A DNA stretch of 64,000 nt from Mesorhizobium sp. LMG 17147 (lineage in GTDB: Bacteria > Pseudomonadota > Alphaproteobacteria > Rhizobiales > Rhizobiaceae): contig NZ_JANCTC010000001.1 in NCBI RefSeq assembly GCF_024297145.1, forward strand, positions 248,001-312,000, read 5' to 3'. Under the pieces are notes generated by a model. It worked only from the letters and a program-made list of their open reading frames with translations. It searched no databases and was not told the origin of the DNA. The translations under genes and the position numbers were made by a program. Below, one piece after another: positions 18,408 through 28,521 of this stretch. Each line of letters begins with the position of its first letter. Within the stretch, counting starts at the first letter, position 1.

Positions 18408-19207
18408 CGGCTAAGGATTTAGGCCTGGCGGCGTCGGACGAGGGACCGATGCCAACGACCGCCATGGTGCTCGCCGCCGGGCTCGGCAAGCGCATGCGGC
18501 CGATCACCGATACCATGCCGAAGCCGCTGGTCAAGATCGCCGGCAAGACATTGCTCGACTGGGGGCTGGATTGCCTGGCCGAAGCCGGCGTCGCCAAGGC
18601 CGTCGTCAACGTCCATTACCTGCCGAAACAGATCGTGGACCATGTAGCCCGCCGCAATGCGCCGAGAATCGTCATTTCGGATGAGAGCAGCGGCTTGCTC
18701 GACTCTGCCGGCGGTATCGTCAAGGGGTTGCCCTGGTTAGGGGCGCCCTTCTATGTGCTTAACGCGGACACCTTCTGGATCGACAGCGGCGTTTCCAATC
18801 TCAGGCGACTTGCTCTTGCATGGGAGGGCGCGACAAGGGACATTCTGCTGATGCTTGCGGATCTCCAGTCGGCAACCGGACATAGCGGCGGCACCGATTT
18901 CCTGATGGCGCCGGACGGCGCCTTGCGGCGTGCGAACAACGATCCGGCCGGGCTGATCTATGCCGGCGCCGCAATCGTCCATCCGCGCATCTTCAAGGAC
19001 GCGCCGGCTGGCCCGCTGTCGCTCAACGCCTATTTCGACGCGGCAATCGCCGCCGGCCGTCTGTTCGGCATGAAGATGCAGGGTCACTGGATCACTGTCG
19101 GCACACCTGACGCGATCCCGCGGGCGGAAGCAGCGGTCGCCGCCGCGCTTGCCGGCACGCCCAATGCTGTTGCTGAGGCACCCGGCGCTCTTACCGAGTC
19201 GAAATGA
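18404..19207 (+). CDS. murU: MurU-like sugar-1-phosphate nucleotidyltransferase
   Basis: 267 residues. The NTP-transferase signature VLAAGLGKRMRPIT, the lysine in PKPLVKIAGK and the metal motif LNADTFW are all present. Pseudomonas MurU makes UDP-MurNAc from MurNAc-1-phosphate supplied by AmgK, by-passing de novo synthesis and fosfomycin. TTG 18404 overlaps the kinase stop, with GAGGAA 8 bases upstream; an in-frame ATG lies at 18449. The function rests on this pairing, so a related sugar nucleotide is possible. Confidence 0.8.
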   Translation: MTAKDLGLAASDEGPMPTTAMVLAAGLGKRMRPITDTMPKPLVKIAGKTLLDWGLDCLAEAGVAKAVVNVHYLPKQIVDHVARRNAPRIVISDESSGLLDSAGGIVKGLPWLGAPFYVLNADTFWIDSGVSNLRRLALAWEGATRDILLMLADLQSATGHSGGTDFLMAPDGALRRANNDPAGLIYAGAAIVHPRIFKDAPAGPLSLNAYFDAAIAAGRLFGMKMQGHWITVGTPDAIPRAEAAVAAALAGTPNAVAEAPGALTESK

Positions 19208-22200
19208 GCGGCTCCCGCCGCGTTTTCTCGATCCCGCCCGGAGCGCCGTTCCTGCCGACGCTGGCCGAGGCGCTGCTTGCAGGGCGCCTGGTTCCCGGCT
19301 TTGCCTACGATGGCGATCCGCTGATGCTGGCCGATCTCACCATCTATGTGCCGACGCGCCGTGCGGCGCGGGCGCTTCGCGGCGAATTCGTCGATGCTCT
19401 CTCGCGCTCGGGAAGCCGCTCGGCGATCCTGCCGGTCATCCGCCCGCTTGGCGAATTCGACGAAGATGAAGCGGCCTTCGAGGCAGGAGCTTCGGCCGCC
19501 ATCGACCTTGCGCCGCCGATCGCCGCGGTCGAGCGCCTGCTGCTGCTGGCGCCGCTGGTGCGAGCGTGGAAACGCCGCCTGCCGGCACATGTCGCCGCAT
19601 TGTTCGACGAGGAGATCGTCATCCCGGCCTCCGCCGCCGACGCCCTCTGGCTGGCGCGCGACCTGGCGCGGCTGATGGATGAGATCGAGACCGAGGGCAC
19701 GGATTGGGCGAGGCTCGCCGACCTTGTGACCGGCAATCTCGCAGGCTGGTGGCAGGTGACGCTCGATTTCCTGAGCATCGTGACCGAGAACTGGCCGAAG
19801 CTGCTCGAGGAACGCCATCGCTCCAATCCCGCCGCGCATCGCAATGCCCTGATAAGGCTGGAGGCAGCGCGGCTGAGGCGCAATCCGCCGGCCGGGCCGG
19901 TGATCGCCGCCGGCTCCACAGGATCGATCCCAGCCACGGCCGAGCTGCTTGCCGTGATCGCCGGTCTGCCCAATGGCGCCGTTGTGCTGCCCGGGCTCGA
20001 CCGGACACTGGACGAGCCGTCCTTTGCCGCCATCAGTGCGCTCGGTGCGCGCCCGGCCCTGCTTGGCCACCCGCAATACGGCCTGGCAAAGTTGATCGGC
20101 AAGATCGGCGTGCCGCGCGCCGACGTCGAGGACCTTGCTGTTGCGCCGCGGCCGCTTGCATTGCGCGCCGCACTCGTCGGCGAAGCGCTTCGCCCGGCGG
20201 AGACTACCGAGCTCTGGGCCGAGACGCGCGCCCGCTTTACGGCCGGTGATATTGCCGAGGCCTTCGCTGACGTGACGCTTCTCGAAGCCGCCAGCGAACG
20301 CGATGAAGCGGTGGCGATCGCCGTCGCGCTCAAACAGGCCGTCGAACGGCCCGGCCAGCGCGCCGCGCTGGTCACCGGCGATCGCGCGCTGGCGCGGCGC
20401 GTCTCGGTCGAGCTGTTGCGCTTCGGCGTCGCCGCCGACGATTCCGGGGGCACGCCGCTCATCAACACGCCAGCCGCCAGCCTGCTCAGGCTGGCGCTTC
20501 AGGCAGCCTTCCGCCCGGGCGACCCGGTCGCCTTGCTGTCGCTGCTCAAGCATCCCCTGCTAGGCCTCGGCCAGGAGCGGGCAAGCGTGCGCCATGCGGC
20601 CGAAATCGTCGAACTCGTGGCGCTGCGCGGTGGCACCGGGCGTCCGGACGTCGCGTCGCTGCCGCAGCTCTTCGACACCCGGCTCCTCGAATTCGACGGC
20701 GGCGGCAATCGCCGCCCGCCTTTCTGGCGATCGCGCCTCTCGGTCAGGCGCATCGAACAGGCGCGCGAGCTGCTGATCCGGCTAACGGCTGCGCTGGCGC
20801 CGCTGGTAGCTTTTCGCGGCCAGGAGAATGCCGATCTTGTCACGCTTGTGCGTGCCAGCGTCGTTGCGCTCGAAAGCCTCGGACGCGCCGCCGACGGCAG
20901 CCTGAGCGAACTCTATGCCGGCGATGCCGGCGAAAAGCTTGCCGAGCTCTTGCGCGGGCTGGTCGCGGCCTCGGTGTCGTTCTCCTTCGCGGCTGACGAA
21001 TGGCCTGACGTGATGGAGGCGCTGATCGCGCCCGAGATGGTCAAGCCGGCGCAAGGCACCGACAGGAACATCGCCATCTGGGGTGTGCTGGAAGCGCGGC
21101 TTCAGGATGTCGACACGCTGGTCGTCGGCGGGCTCAACGAAGGCGTATGGCCGCGCAAGCCGGAGAGCGACCGCTTCATGTCGCGGCTGATGAAGACCGG
21201 CATCGATCTTGAACCGCCGGAGCGGCGCATCGGCCTTGCCGCCCATGATTTCCAGATGGCCATGGGCGCCAAGAAATTGGTGCTGGCCCGCTCCGCCCGT
21301 TCTGGCGACGCACCGTCGGTGCCCTCGCGCTGGCTGCAGCGTATCCTTACCTTCGTCGGCGAGGACCATGCTACGGCACTTCGCCGGCGCGGCGATGAAC
21401 TGCTTGCCTGGGCGCGTGTGCTCGATGCCGGCGAAAAGCAGGACTTTGCGCCGCGGCCGCAGCCGAAGCCGCCGCTCACCGTACGGCCGCACCACTTCTC
21501 GGTCACCGAGATCGAAACGCTGCGTCGCGATCCCTATGCGGTCTATGCCAGAAGGATACTCGGCCTGATGCCGCTCGATCCGGTCATTCGCGATCCGGGC
21601 GCTGCCGAGCGTGGCACGCTGTTTCACGCAATTCTGCACCTCTTCTCAGCGAGGGTGACCGACCCGCGCGCGCCGGAGGCGCTGGACGGGCTCATCGCCG
21701 CAGGCCGCTCCTGCTTTGCCGAGGCTGCGCTGCCCGCCGATGTCGAGGCGGTGTGGTGGCCACGCTTCGAAAAGCTTGCCGCCGGCATCATCGAATGGGA
21801 GCGCGGCCGGGCCGCAGCCGTGGCACGGCGGCATGCCGAGGAAGGCGCCGAAAAGACCGGGGTCGGCCGATCCGGCGTAACCCTGTCCGGCTATGCCGAT
21901 CGCATCGATCTGCTGGCTGGCGGAATGGCCGACATCCTCGACTACAAGACCGGCTCGTCGCCATCCAAAGCACAGGCGCACACGCTGCTCGCGCCGCAAC
22001 TGGCGCTGGAGGGCGCGCTGCTCAGGCGCGGCGCTTTCAAGGAGCTTGGCGCATGCGAGCCGTCGCAACTGGCCTTCGTGCGGCTGAGGCCGAATGGCGA
22101 AGTGTTCGAGGAATCCATCCTCGAATACAACCGCAGGCCGCGAACCGCCGCCGATCTCGCCGAAGAAGCGTGGGCGCGGCTGGAAAAACTGCTGATCCAC

Positions 22201-22341
22201 TACGCCGACCCGGCGACCGGTTATCTGTCGCGGGCGCTGCCGTTCCGCGAGGGCGAGACCGACGGCGACTATGACCATCTCGCCCGCGTGCTCGAATGGT
22301 CGGCCGGCGGCGACGCCGATGATGAGGGAGGGGAGGCATGA
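19204..22341 (+). CDS. addB: Double-strand break repair protein AddB
   Basis: 1045 residues, alphaproteobacterial AddB. With AddA it forms the helicase-nuclease that resects double-strand ends (the RecBCD counterpart). A C-terminal PD-(D/E)XK nuclease is visible at about residues 890-925: GYADRIDLLAGGMADILDYKTGS. The N-terminal helicase-like part lacks a clear Walker A loop, as usual for AddB. The start overlaps murU by ATGA and the stop overlaps addA by ATGA. Confidence 0.95.
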   Translation: MSGSRRVFSIPPGAPFLPTLAEALLAGRLVPGFAYDGDPLMLADLTIYVPTRRAARALRGEFVDALSRSGSRSAILPVIRPLGEFDEDEAAFEAGASAAIDLAPPIAAVERLLLLAPLVRAWKRRLPAHVAALFDEEIVIPASAADALWLARDLARLMDEIETEGTDWARLADLVTGNLAGWWQVTLDFLSIVTENWPKLLEERHRSNPAAHRNALIRLEAARLRRNPPAGPVIAAGSTGSIPATAELLAVIAGLPNGAVVLPGLDRTLDEPSFAAISALGARPALLGHPQYGLAKLIGKIGVPRADVEDLAVAPRPLALRAALVGEALRPAETTELWAETRARFTAGDIAEAFADVTLLEAASERDEAVAIAVALKQAVERPGQRAALVTGDRALARRVSVELLRFGVAADDSGGTPLINTPAASLLRLALQAAFRPGDPVALLSLLKHPLLGLGQERASVRHAAEIVELVALRGGTGRPDVASLPQLFDTRLLEFDGGGNRRPPFWRSRLSVRRIEQARELLIRLTAALAPLVAFRGQENADLVTLVRASVVALESLGRAADGSLSELYAGDAGEKLAELLRGLVAASVSFSFAADEWPDVMEALIAPEMVKPAQGTDRNIAIWGVLEARLQDVDTLVVGGLNEGVWPRKPESDRFMSRLMKTGIDLEPPERRIGLAAHDFQMAMGAKKLVLARSARSGDAPSVPSRWLQRILTFVGEDHATALRRRGDELLAWARVLDAGEKQDFAPRPQPKPPLTVRPHHFSVTEIETLRRDPYAVYARRILGLMPLDPVIRDPGAAERGTLFHAILHLFSARVTDPRAPEALDGLIAAGRSCFAEAALPADVEAVWWPRFEKLAAGIIEWERGRAAAVARRHAEEGAEKTGVGRSGVTLSGYADRIDLLAGGMADILDYKTGSSPSKAQAHTLLAPQLALEGALLRRGAFKELGACEPSQLAFVRLRPNGEVFEESILEYNRRPRTAADLAEEAWARLEKLLIHYADPATGYLSRALPFREGETDGDYDHLARVLEWSAGGDADDEGGEA

Positions 22342-25300
22342 AAAAGGCCTACCCCATTCCAAGCGACACTGCCGCGAGCCAGGCAAGCGCGTCCGACCCG
22401 CGCAATTCCGCCTGGGTGTCGGCCAACGCCGGATCCGGCAAGACCCATGTACTCGCCCAGCGCGTTATCCGGCTTTTGCTGCGTGGCACCGATCCGTCCA
22501 AGATCCTGTGCCTGACCTATACGCGTGCCGCAGCCGCCAACATGTCGAACCGTGTGTTTTCCACCCTGTCGCAATGGACGACCTTGGGCGATGCCGAGCT
22601 CTCGACACGGATAGAGGCGCTGGACGGCCGCCAGCCCGACCGCGAAACCATGCGCCGGGCGCGGCGGTTGTTTGCGGAGGCGCTGGAGACACCGGGCGGG
22701 CTGAAGATCCAGACCATCCACGCCTTCTGTGAATCGGTGCTGCATCAGTTCCCGCTGGAAGCCAATATCCCGGCGCATTTCGAAATGCTCGATCCGCAAA
22801 TGGAGGCTTCGCTGTTCGCCGCCGCCCGCCGCGACATGATTTCGGGCGGCGTTGCAGGCGATACGGCATTGGCCGAGGCCTTCGCCACCGCGCTGGAGCG
22901 CGGCGGCGAACATGGGCTCGACGCACTGCTGGCCGAGATCGTGCGCAAGCGCGATGGTTTGCGTGCGTTCATCGCCGCGGCCGGCGGCGAGGGTTTTCAG
23001 GCGCTGTTCGACGAGTTTCAGTTCCGCGCCGGCCAGACGGCCGAAGGCATAGCCGCCTCCGTCTGGCCGCTGCCCGGCTTCCTGCCGGATTATCTCGTCA
23101 CCTTTTCACGGGCGGCCGAGGCCGCCGATGCGCGCGTGGTGCTGAACAATATGCTGCCATACGCCCGTCTCGCCTTCGCCGAGGAGCATCCGGTACGTCG
23201 CCTGAATTTGCTCTCCAAGGCTTTCCTGAGGGCCGACGGCGAGCCTTACGATCCGGCAAAGACGTTTAAAAGGGCATTGCTTGACCGGTTGCCCGATCTT
23301 GCCGAACGATATCTGGCGGCGGTCGAAGCCATTCTCGAAATGTCCGACCGGCTGGCCTTGTTCAGGATGCTGGAGGGCACCCGTGCGGCGCTGACCATCG
23401 CCGACTGGCTGATCGCCCGCTATGAGCAATTGAAGCGCGCCCGCGGCTTCCTCGACTTCAACGACCTGATCACCCGCACGGTCCATCTACTGGCGCGGCC
23501 CGACGCCGGCCCATGGGTGCAATACAAGCTCGACCAGGGCATCGACCACATCCTCCTCGACGAGGCGCAGGACACCAGTCCCGACCAGTGGGAGGTGGTC
23601 AAGCGGCTGGCGGAGGAGTTCTTTGCCGGACTCGGCGCACGCGACGCCGTCCACCGCACCATCTTTGCGGTCGGCGACGAAAAGCAGTCGATCTATTCCT
23701 TCCAGGGAGCCGCCCCGGACTCCTTTGCCGACAGCCGGATTTTGTTTGCCGGCAAAGTCAGATCCGCCGCCGCCGCCTTCGCCGATCTCAAGCTGACCTG
23801 GTCGTTTCGCTCGACCGACGACGTGCTTGCGGCGGTGGATCGTGTCTTTGCCGACCCGAACGTGCGGCGCGGCATCAGCCACGATCCCGATCCGCTCGAC
23901 CACAAGGCGATCCGCAACGATGCGCCGGGCTATGTCGAGGTCTGGCCCTCGCTCGGCGCCGACACCGTCGACGAACCGGACGACTGGACGCAAGCGGTGG
24001 ATCACGCCCACGCACCGGCGGTGCGCGTTGCCGAAAACGTTGCAGCGACTATTGCCGGCTGGATCGGCGGCGCCGAGGTCATCGAAGGGCGTGGCAAGAA
24101 ACTCCGGCCCGGCGACGTGCTGGTGCTGGTACGCAAGCGCGACCGCTTCGTCCATGCCCTGACACGGGCGTTGAAGCGCCGCGACATCCCCGTGGCCGGC
24201 GCCGACCGGCTCAGCCTGCCTGGCCATATTGCGGTGAAGGACCTGATCGCACTCGGTCATTTCCTCATCCAGCCCGAGGACGATCTGTCGCTGGCCGCCG
24301 TGCTGCGCAGCCCGATCTTCGATGTCTCGGAAGAGCAGCTTTTCGCGCTTGCTGCGGAGAGGCCGTCGGGCGTTTCGCTGATCGCCTCGCTGCGCCGGCA
24401 TGCCGGCGAAAACGAGGCATTGGCCGCCGTCGTCAGCCGGCTCGACACATGGTCGAACGAGGCCGCATTCAAGCCGGTGTTCGAATTCTATGCTGCAGCT
24501 CTCGCCCGCGACGGCCTACGCAAGAAGATGATCGCGCGGCTCGGGCCGGAGGCCGGCGACATCCTCGACGAATTCCTGAATTTTTGCCTGGCCGAGGAGC
24601 GGACCGGCCTGCCAGGACTGGAATCGTTCCTGTCGACGTTGGAAAACGCCGGCCCCGAGATCAAGCGCGAAATGGACCAGACCCGCGACGAGGTTCGCGT
24701 CATGACCGTGCATGCCGCCAAAGGCTTGGAGGCGCCGGTGGTATTCCTTGTCGATGGCGGCTCCGCGCCGTTCAGCGACCAGCATCTGCCGAGATTGATG
24801 CCGTTCGAGGGCTCGGGCGACTGCTGGGAGGGCAAGGGTTATCTCTGGCGTTCGGCCAGCGATGTCGCCAATGGGTTTTCACGCGCCGCATCGGCCCGCG
24901 CCCGCGAGCTCGCCGACGATGAATATCGCCGGCTGCTCTATGTCGGCATGACCCGCGCCGAGGATCGGCTGATCGTCTGCGGCTATCATGGCAAACGGGC
25001 GCCAAATACCGGCACCTGGCATTCGATCGTCAGCCGCGCACTGGTCGGTGCCAGGGAGAGCGAAGAACGCCGGCATCCCGCCACCGGCGAGACCGTGCAT
25101 CGTTTCCAGGTGACGAAACTGACGCCCATGCCACTGGCGTCCCTGGATGAGGCACGACAGGCTGAACGCTTCGCGCCATTGCCGGAAACCCTGTTCCAGC
25201 CTCTGCCGCCCTTCGAGGAATTGCCGCGGCCGCTCTCGCCGTCCGGCGCCTCGGTGCTGATCGACGAGGCGCGGCAAGCGGTGGCCGACACGCGTTCGCC

Positions 25301-25850
25301 GGTGCTGGATGCCGACGCCGAGCCTGGCTTTGCCGTCGTGCGCGGGCTGGCGCTGCACAAATTGCTGCAGATGCTGCCCGGCATCGACGAGGGAAAACGC
25401 CGGGATGCCGCCGAACGCTATCTGGCAAGAGCCGGCGCGGCATGGCCCGACGACGAGCGCGACAAGGCACTGGCTGGCGTTTTCAGAATTCTTGCTGACA
25501 GCCGCTTCGCGCCGCTGTTTGCGCCAGACTCGCGCGCTGAAATCGCCATCATGGGCAGCCTGGAGGTGAGGGGCAAACTGCGCTCGATTTCCGGCAAGAT
25601 CGACCGGCTGGCAGTAACGCCGGACAAGGTTTCGATCGTCGACTACAAGACCAATCGGCCAGCGCCGGCTACGCTCGCCGAAGTGCCGCAAGCCTATGTA
25701 TTGCAGCTCGCACTCTATCGCGCGCTGCTTCGGCCGCTCTATCCGGGACGCGAGGTCTCGGCGGCGCTGCTGTTCACCGAGGCGCCGCGGCTGATCGATC
25801 TGCCGGCAGCGGCCATGGACGACGCGCTTGCTAGACTCACGGGAGCGTGA
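22338..25850 (+). CDS. addA: Double-strand break repair helicase-nuclease AddA
   Basis: 1170 residues, UvrD-type superfamily 1. Walker A is SANAGSGKTHVLAQRV near residue 30, motif Ia LTYTRAAA follows, motif II is HILLDEAQDTS (about 405), motif III-IV FAVGDEKQSIYSFQGA, motif V MTVHAAKGLEAPVV, and motif VI LLYVGMTRAEDRL. The C-terminal nuclease has SGKIDRLAVT and IVDYKTNRP. Start and stop spacing show one transcript with addB. Confidence 0.96.
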   Translation: MKKAYPIPSDTAASQASASDPRNSAWVSANAGSGKTHVLAQRVIRLLLRGTDPSKILCLTYTRAAAANMSNRVFSTLSQWTTLGDAELSTRIEALDGRQPDRETMRRARRLFAEALETPGGLKIQTIHAFCESVLHQFPLEANIPAHFEMLDPQMEASLFAAARRDMISGGVAGDTALAEAFATALERGGEHGLDALLAEIVRKRDGLRAFIAAAGGEGFQALFDEFQFRAGQTAEGIAASVWPLPGFLPDYLVTFSRAAEAADARVVLNNMLPYARLAFAEEHPVRRLNLLSKAFLRADGEPYDPAKTFKRALLDRLPDLAERYLAAVEAILEMSDRLALFRMLEGTRAALTIADWLIARYEQLKRARGFLDFNDLITRTVHLLARPDAGPWVQYKLDQGIDHILLDEAQDTSPDQWEVVKRLAEEFFAGLGARDAVHRTIFAVGDEKQSIYSFQGAAPDSFADSRILFAGKVRSAAAAFADLKLTWSFRSTDDVLAAVDRVFADPNVRRGISHDPDPLDHKAIRNDAPGYVEVWPSLGADTVDEPDDWTQAVDHAHAPAVRVAENVAATIAGWIGGAEVIEGRGKKLRPGDVLVLVRKRDRFVHALTRALKRRDIPVAGADRLSLPGHIAVKDLIALGHFLIQPEDDLSLAAVLRSPIFDVSEEQLFALAAERPSGVSLIASLRRHAGENEALAAVVSRLDTWSNEAAFKPVFEFYAAALARDGLRKKMIARLGPEAGDILDEFLNFCLAEERTGLPGLESFLSTLENAGPEIKREMDQTRDEVRVMTVHAAKGLEAPVVFLVDGGSAPFSDQHLPRLMPFEGSGDCWEGKGYLWRSASDVANGFSRAASARARELADDEYRRLLYVGMTRAEDRLIVCGYHGKRAPNTGTWHSIVSRALVGARESEERRHPATGETVHRFQVTKLTPMPLASLDEARQAERFAPLPETLFQPLPPFEELPRPLSPSGASVLIDEARQAVADTRSPVLDADAEPGFAVVRGLALHKLLQMLPGIDEGKRRDAAERYLARAGAAWPDDERDKALAGVFRILADSRFAPLFAPDSRAEIAIMGSLEVRGKLRSISGKIDRLAVTPDKVSIVDYKTNRPAPATLAEVPQAYVLQLALYRALLRPLYPGREVSAALLFTEAPRLIDLPAAAMDDALARLTGA

Positions 25851-25923
25851 CACAACACTTGCTTGAAGACGGACGCGATCACCACCACATTTGGTGCGAC
25901 GAACAAATCGAAAGGATCTCAGT

Positions 25924-26247
25924 ATGGCCACCGTCAAGGTCGACAAGAGCAATTTCCAGGCCGACGTGCTCAACGCCAAGGAGCCGGTCGTGGTCGATTT
26001 CTGGGCGGAATGGTGCGGCCCGTGCAAGATGATCGCCCCGGCGCTCGAGGACATCGCCATCGAACTCGGCAGCAAGATAAAGATCGCCAAACTCAACATA
26101 GACGAGAATCCTGAGCTGGCCGCGCAGTTCGGCGTGCGCTCGATCCCGACGCTGATGATCTTCAAGGGCGGCGAAGTCGCCGACATGAAGGTCGGTGCTG
26201 CGCCGAAAACGGCATTGTCGCATTGGATCAACGGCAGCCTCGCCTGA
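25924..26247 (+). CDS. trxA: Thioredoxin
   Basis: 107 residues. The redox site WCGPC places cysteines at 31 and 34, the buried Asp is in VVVDFWAEW, and cis-Pro is in SIPTLMIF. It is a general disulfide reductase for ribonucleotide reductase and other partners. ATG 25924 is chosen over the longer frame because AAAGGA lies 8 bases upstream and the N-terminus fits the family. It follows addA by 73 bases, as in other rhizobia. Confidence 0.97.
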   Translation: MATVKVDKSNFQADVLNAKEPVVVDFWAEWCGPCKMIAPALEDIAIELGSKIKIAKLNIDENPELAAQFGVRSIPTLMIFKGGEVADMKVGAAPKTALSHWINGSLA

Positions 26248-26267
26248 TCCGATCAGAATTTTGCAGA

Positions 26268-26296
26268 AAAGCCCGGCCTCGCGCCGGGCTTTCTTG
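26268..26296 (+). terminator. Rho-independent terminator of trxA
   Basis: AAAGCCCGGC pairs with GCCGGGCTTT around a 5-base loop, then TCTTG, 20 bases after the trxA stop. The T tract is short. Confidence 0.8.
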
Positions 26297-26375
26297 TGGC
26301 GCCACCGATCCGCAGATCTGGCACTCGCCACTTGCCATCTCATGCTCTTGTCTGGCTTAAAGCAGGAGGAGCGAT

Positions 26376-26657
26376 ATGACCGGATCCGCCAAGGCCACCG
26401 TCTTCATCGACAATGAGCGAGTCATTGTCACCGAATACCGCTTCGCCCCGGGCGACAACACCGGCTGGCACCGCCATGGCCACGACTATGTGATCGTGCC
26501 GTTGACCGACGGCAAGGTGAAGCTCCTGACCAAGGATGGGGAATCCTTTGCCGAAATGAAGAAGGGCTCGCCGTATTTCCGCAATGAGGGCGTCGAACAT
26601 GACGTTATCAGCGCAAACGATGGCGAATTCGCCTTCATCGAGGTCGAGTTGAAATAG
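26376..26657 (+). CDS. Small single-domain cupin
   Basis: 93 residues forming one cupin barrel. The metal motif is GWHRHGHDYVIVPL (two His and a spaced third, plus later VEHD). AGGAGG lies 7 bases before the ATG. Such minimal cupins bind a metal and a small acid or act as isomerases; no substrate can be deduced. It is convergent with the VOC gene. Confidence 0.75.
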   Translation: MTGSAKATVFIDNERVIVTEYRFAPGDNTGWHRHGHDYVIVPLTDGKVKLLTKDGESFAEMKKGSPYFRNEGVEHDVISANDGEFAFIEVELK

Positions 26658-26674
26658 TCCACCAACCATCGGCT

Positions 26675-26702
26675 GCGCCGCTACAATTGTCCGGCGCGGC
26701 GC
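26675..26702. terminator. Possible shared hairpin between convergent genes
   Basis: GCGCCGC and GCGGCGC form a 7-base stem with a 14-base loop between the cupin stop and the VOC stop. There is no T run on either side, so the terminator role is weakly supported. Confidence 0.35.
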
Positions 26703-26705
26703 TAT

Positions 26706-27125
26706 TCACCAATCCGCGATACGATCGCCGCCGAGGAATTGTGCGCTTTTCTCAGTGTATTCGAACAGTTCGATCTTCACACCGTTGGGGTCGCGGATCC
26801 AGGCCTGGTAGGTGTCATCGCACGCGCGTTTCTTGGAAGTGACATCGACCCCCTTTGACCCCAGATGGGCGATCGCGGCGTCGATGTTTTCCACCTCGAG
26901 GCAGAAGTGGTTGATCTGGTTCAAGTCGCTATAGCTTGCGCCGTCTTTCTGGAACACCTCGACATGGCTACGGCCGCCGCAATTGAGGTAGAAGCCGAAA
27001 ATCTTCCCGTCGCGCAGGAAATTGAACTGAGTGTCCATGCCGAGGACGTCCCGGTAGAAGCTTCGCGTCATCTCCAGGTCATTCGCGAAAATGCAAACGT
27101 GTGCGAGCTGCTTTACCTTGATCAT
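26706..27125 (-). CDS. VOC (glyoxalase/dioxygenase-fold) family protein
   Basis: 139 residues with the vicinal-oxygen-chelate pattern: LAHVCIFANDLEMTRSFYRD at the start, INHFCLEVENIDAAI in the second half, and WIRDPNGVKIELFEY at the end. His, His and Glu metal ligands are plausible at each repeat. ATG 27125 follows GAGGAG by 8 bases; longer frames upstream lack a ribosome site. Related proteins are glyoxalase I and lactoylglutathione-lyase-like enzymes; the substrate is open. Confidence 0.8.
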   Translation of the reverse strand: MIKVKQLAHVCIFANDLEMTRSFYRDVLGMDTQFNFLRDGKIFGFYLNCGGRSHVEVFQKDGASYSDLNQINHFCLEVENIDAAIAHLGSKGVDVTSKKRACDDTYQAWIRDPNGVKIELFEYTEKSAQFLGGDRIADW

Positions 27126-27187
27126 GACTGGCTCCTCGCGGTGATCTGACAGGTGTGGCGTCATCGCGGCCCGGGCGAACGCACGCC

Positions 27188-28513
27188 TCAGGTTGGCGGC
27201 GTGCCGTTTTCGGCCAGTACCGCGCCGGCCAGGTAAAGCGATCCGCCGATCAGGATGCGCGGCGGCGGTCCGTCCCATGTGTCGCGCAGCAGCATCAGTG
27301 CGCTTGCAACGGAACTAACCGGTTCGGCCGACAAGCCTGCCTCAATGGCGCGGGTCGCCAGTTCGTCGTTCGGCACGCCGGCGTCGCTCAGGCTCACCGG
27401 CACGGTGTAGACGTGCCGCACCAGCCCTTTGAAGGCCCGGAAATAGCCGCTCTGGTCCTTGGTGTTGATCATGCCCGAGATCAGGAACAGCGGCCGCGGG
27501 TTCTTTTCCTCCTGCTCGGCCAGCGCCTCAGCGACGACCACGCCGGCGCCGGGATTATGGCCGCCGTCGAGCCAGATGTCGGCGCCCTTCGGCGCCAGTT
27601 CGGCCAACCGGCCTTGCGGCAGCTTCTGCATGCGGCCCGGCCAGGCGACATTCGCCATCGCCTTCTCGGCGGCGCGGTGGCTGATCTCGAAGCCGGCCGC
27701 CTTGACCGCCGCGATCGCTGCCGCTGCATTGGCGAATTGATGGCGCCCCGGCAGGCGCGGTGGCGGCAGGTCCATCAATCCATCTTCGTCCTGATAGACC
27801 ATGCGGCCGTTTTCCTCATAGGCAAGGAAATCCTGGCCATAGACGAAGGCGGGGCAGTCGAGCCGTTCGGCGGTTTCGATGAGCACCTGCTGGGCCGTCT
27901 CGCTTTCCTGCGCGCCGATGACGACCGGGCACCCGCGCTTGATGATGCCGGCCTTTTCGGCGGCGATCAGCTCGACGCGGTCGCCGAGATAGGCTTCGTG
28001 GTCGAGCGAGACCGGCATGATCACCGACACGGCCGGCTCGGCGATGACATTGGTGGCGTCGAAGCGGCCGCCAAGGCCGACCTCGAGGATGACGGCATCG
28101 GCCGGATGTTCAGAAAACAGCAGGAAGGTGACGGCGGTGAGGATTTCGAAGACGGTGATCTTCTGGCCTTGATTGGCCTCGGCGACCCGGGCGATGGCTT
28201 CGGCGAAGACCTTGTCGTCAACCAGCCTGCCGCCGCCATCGGCGGCCAGCCGGTAGCGCTCGTGCCAGTTCACTAAGTGTGGCGAAGTGTGGACGTGGAC
28301 GCGGTAGTCGGCTGCTTCGAGCAGCGCCCGTGAAAAGGCGGCACAGGAGCCCTTGCCATTGGTGCCGGCGATGTGGATGACCGGCGGCAGCTGGTCCTGC
28401 GGATTGCCGAGGCGTTCGAGCAGCCGCGAAATGCGGTCGAGCGAAAGGTCGAAGCCCTTCGGGTGAAGCGCCATCAGGCTTTCGATTTCGCGGTCGGCGG
28501 CAAGCGTGGTCAT
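27188..28513 (-). CDS. folC: Bifunctional dihydrofolate/folylpolyglutamate synthase
   Basis: 441 residues of Mur-ligase type. It adds glutamate to dihydropteroate and folates. The P-loop is HIAGTNGKGSCAAFSRAL near residue 52, HLVNWHERY follows, and VILEVGLGGRFDATN carries the conserved motif. ATG 28513 is chosen: the open frame continues upstream only because it reads through a repeat element. It is the last gene of the trpFBA-accD-folC run. Confidence 0.96.
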   Translation of the reverse strand: MTTLAADREIESLMALHPKGFDLSLDRISRLLERLGNPQDQLPPVIHIAGTNGKGSCAAFSRALLEAADYRVHVHTSPHLVNWHERYRLAADGGGRLVDDKVFAEAIARVAEANQGQKITVFEILTAVTFLLFSEHPADAVILEVGLGGRFDATNVIAEPAVSVIMPVSLDHEAYLGDRVELIAAEKAGIIKRGCPVVIGAQESETAQQVLIETAERLDCPAFVYGQDFLAYEENGRMVYQDEDGLMDLPPPRLPGRHQFANAAAAIAAVKAAGFEISHRAAEKAMANVAWPGRMQKLPQGRLAELAPKGADIWLDGGHNPGAGVVVAEALAEQEEKNPRPLFLISGMINTKDQSGYFRAFKGLVRHVYTVPVSLSDAGVPNDELATRAIEAGLSAEPVSSVASALMLLRDTWDGPPPRILIGGSLYLAGAVLAENGTPPT

Positions 28514-28521
28514 GGCGAATC

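Noticed and set aside
19344..20468. Long minus-strand open frames inside addB
   Set aside because: They are low-complexity Ser/Arg/Ala-rich readings of an authentic addB and have no ribosome site.
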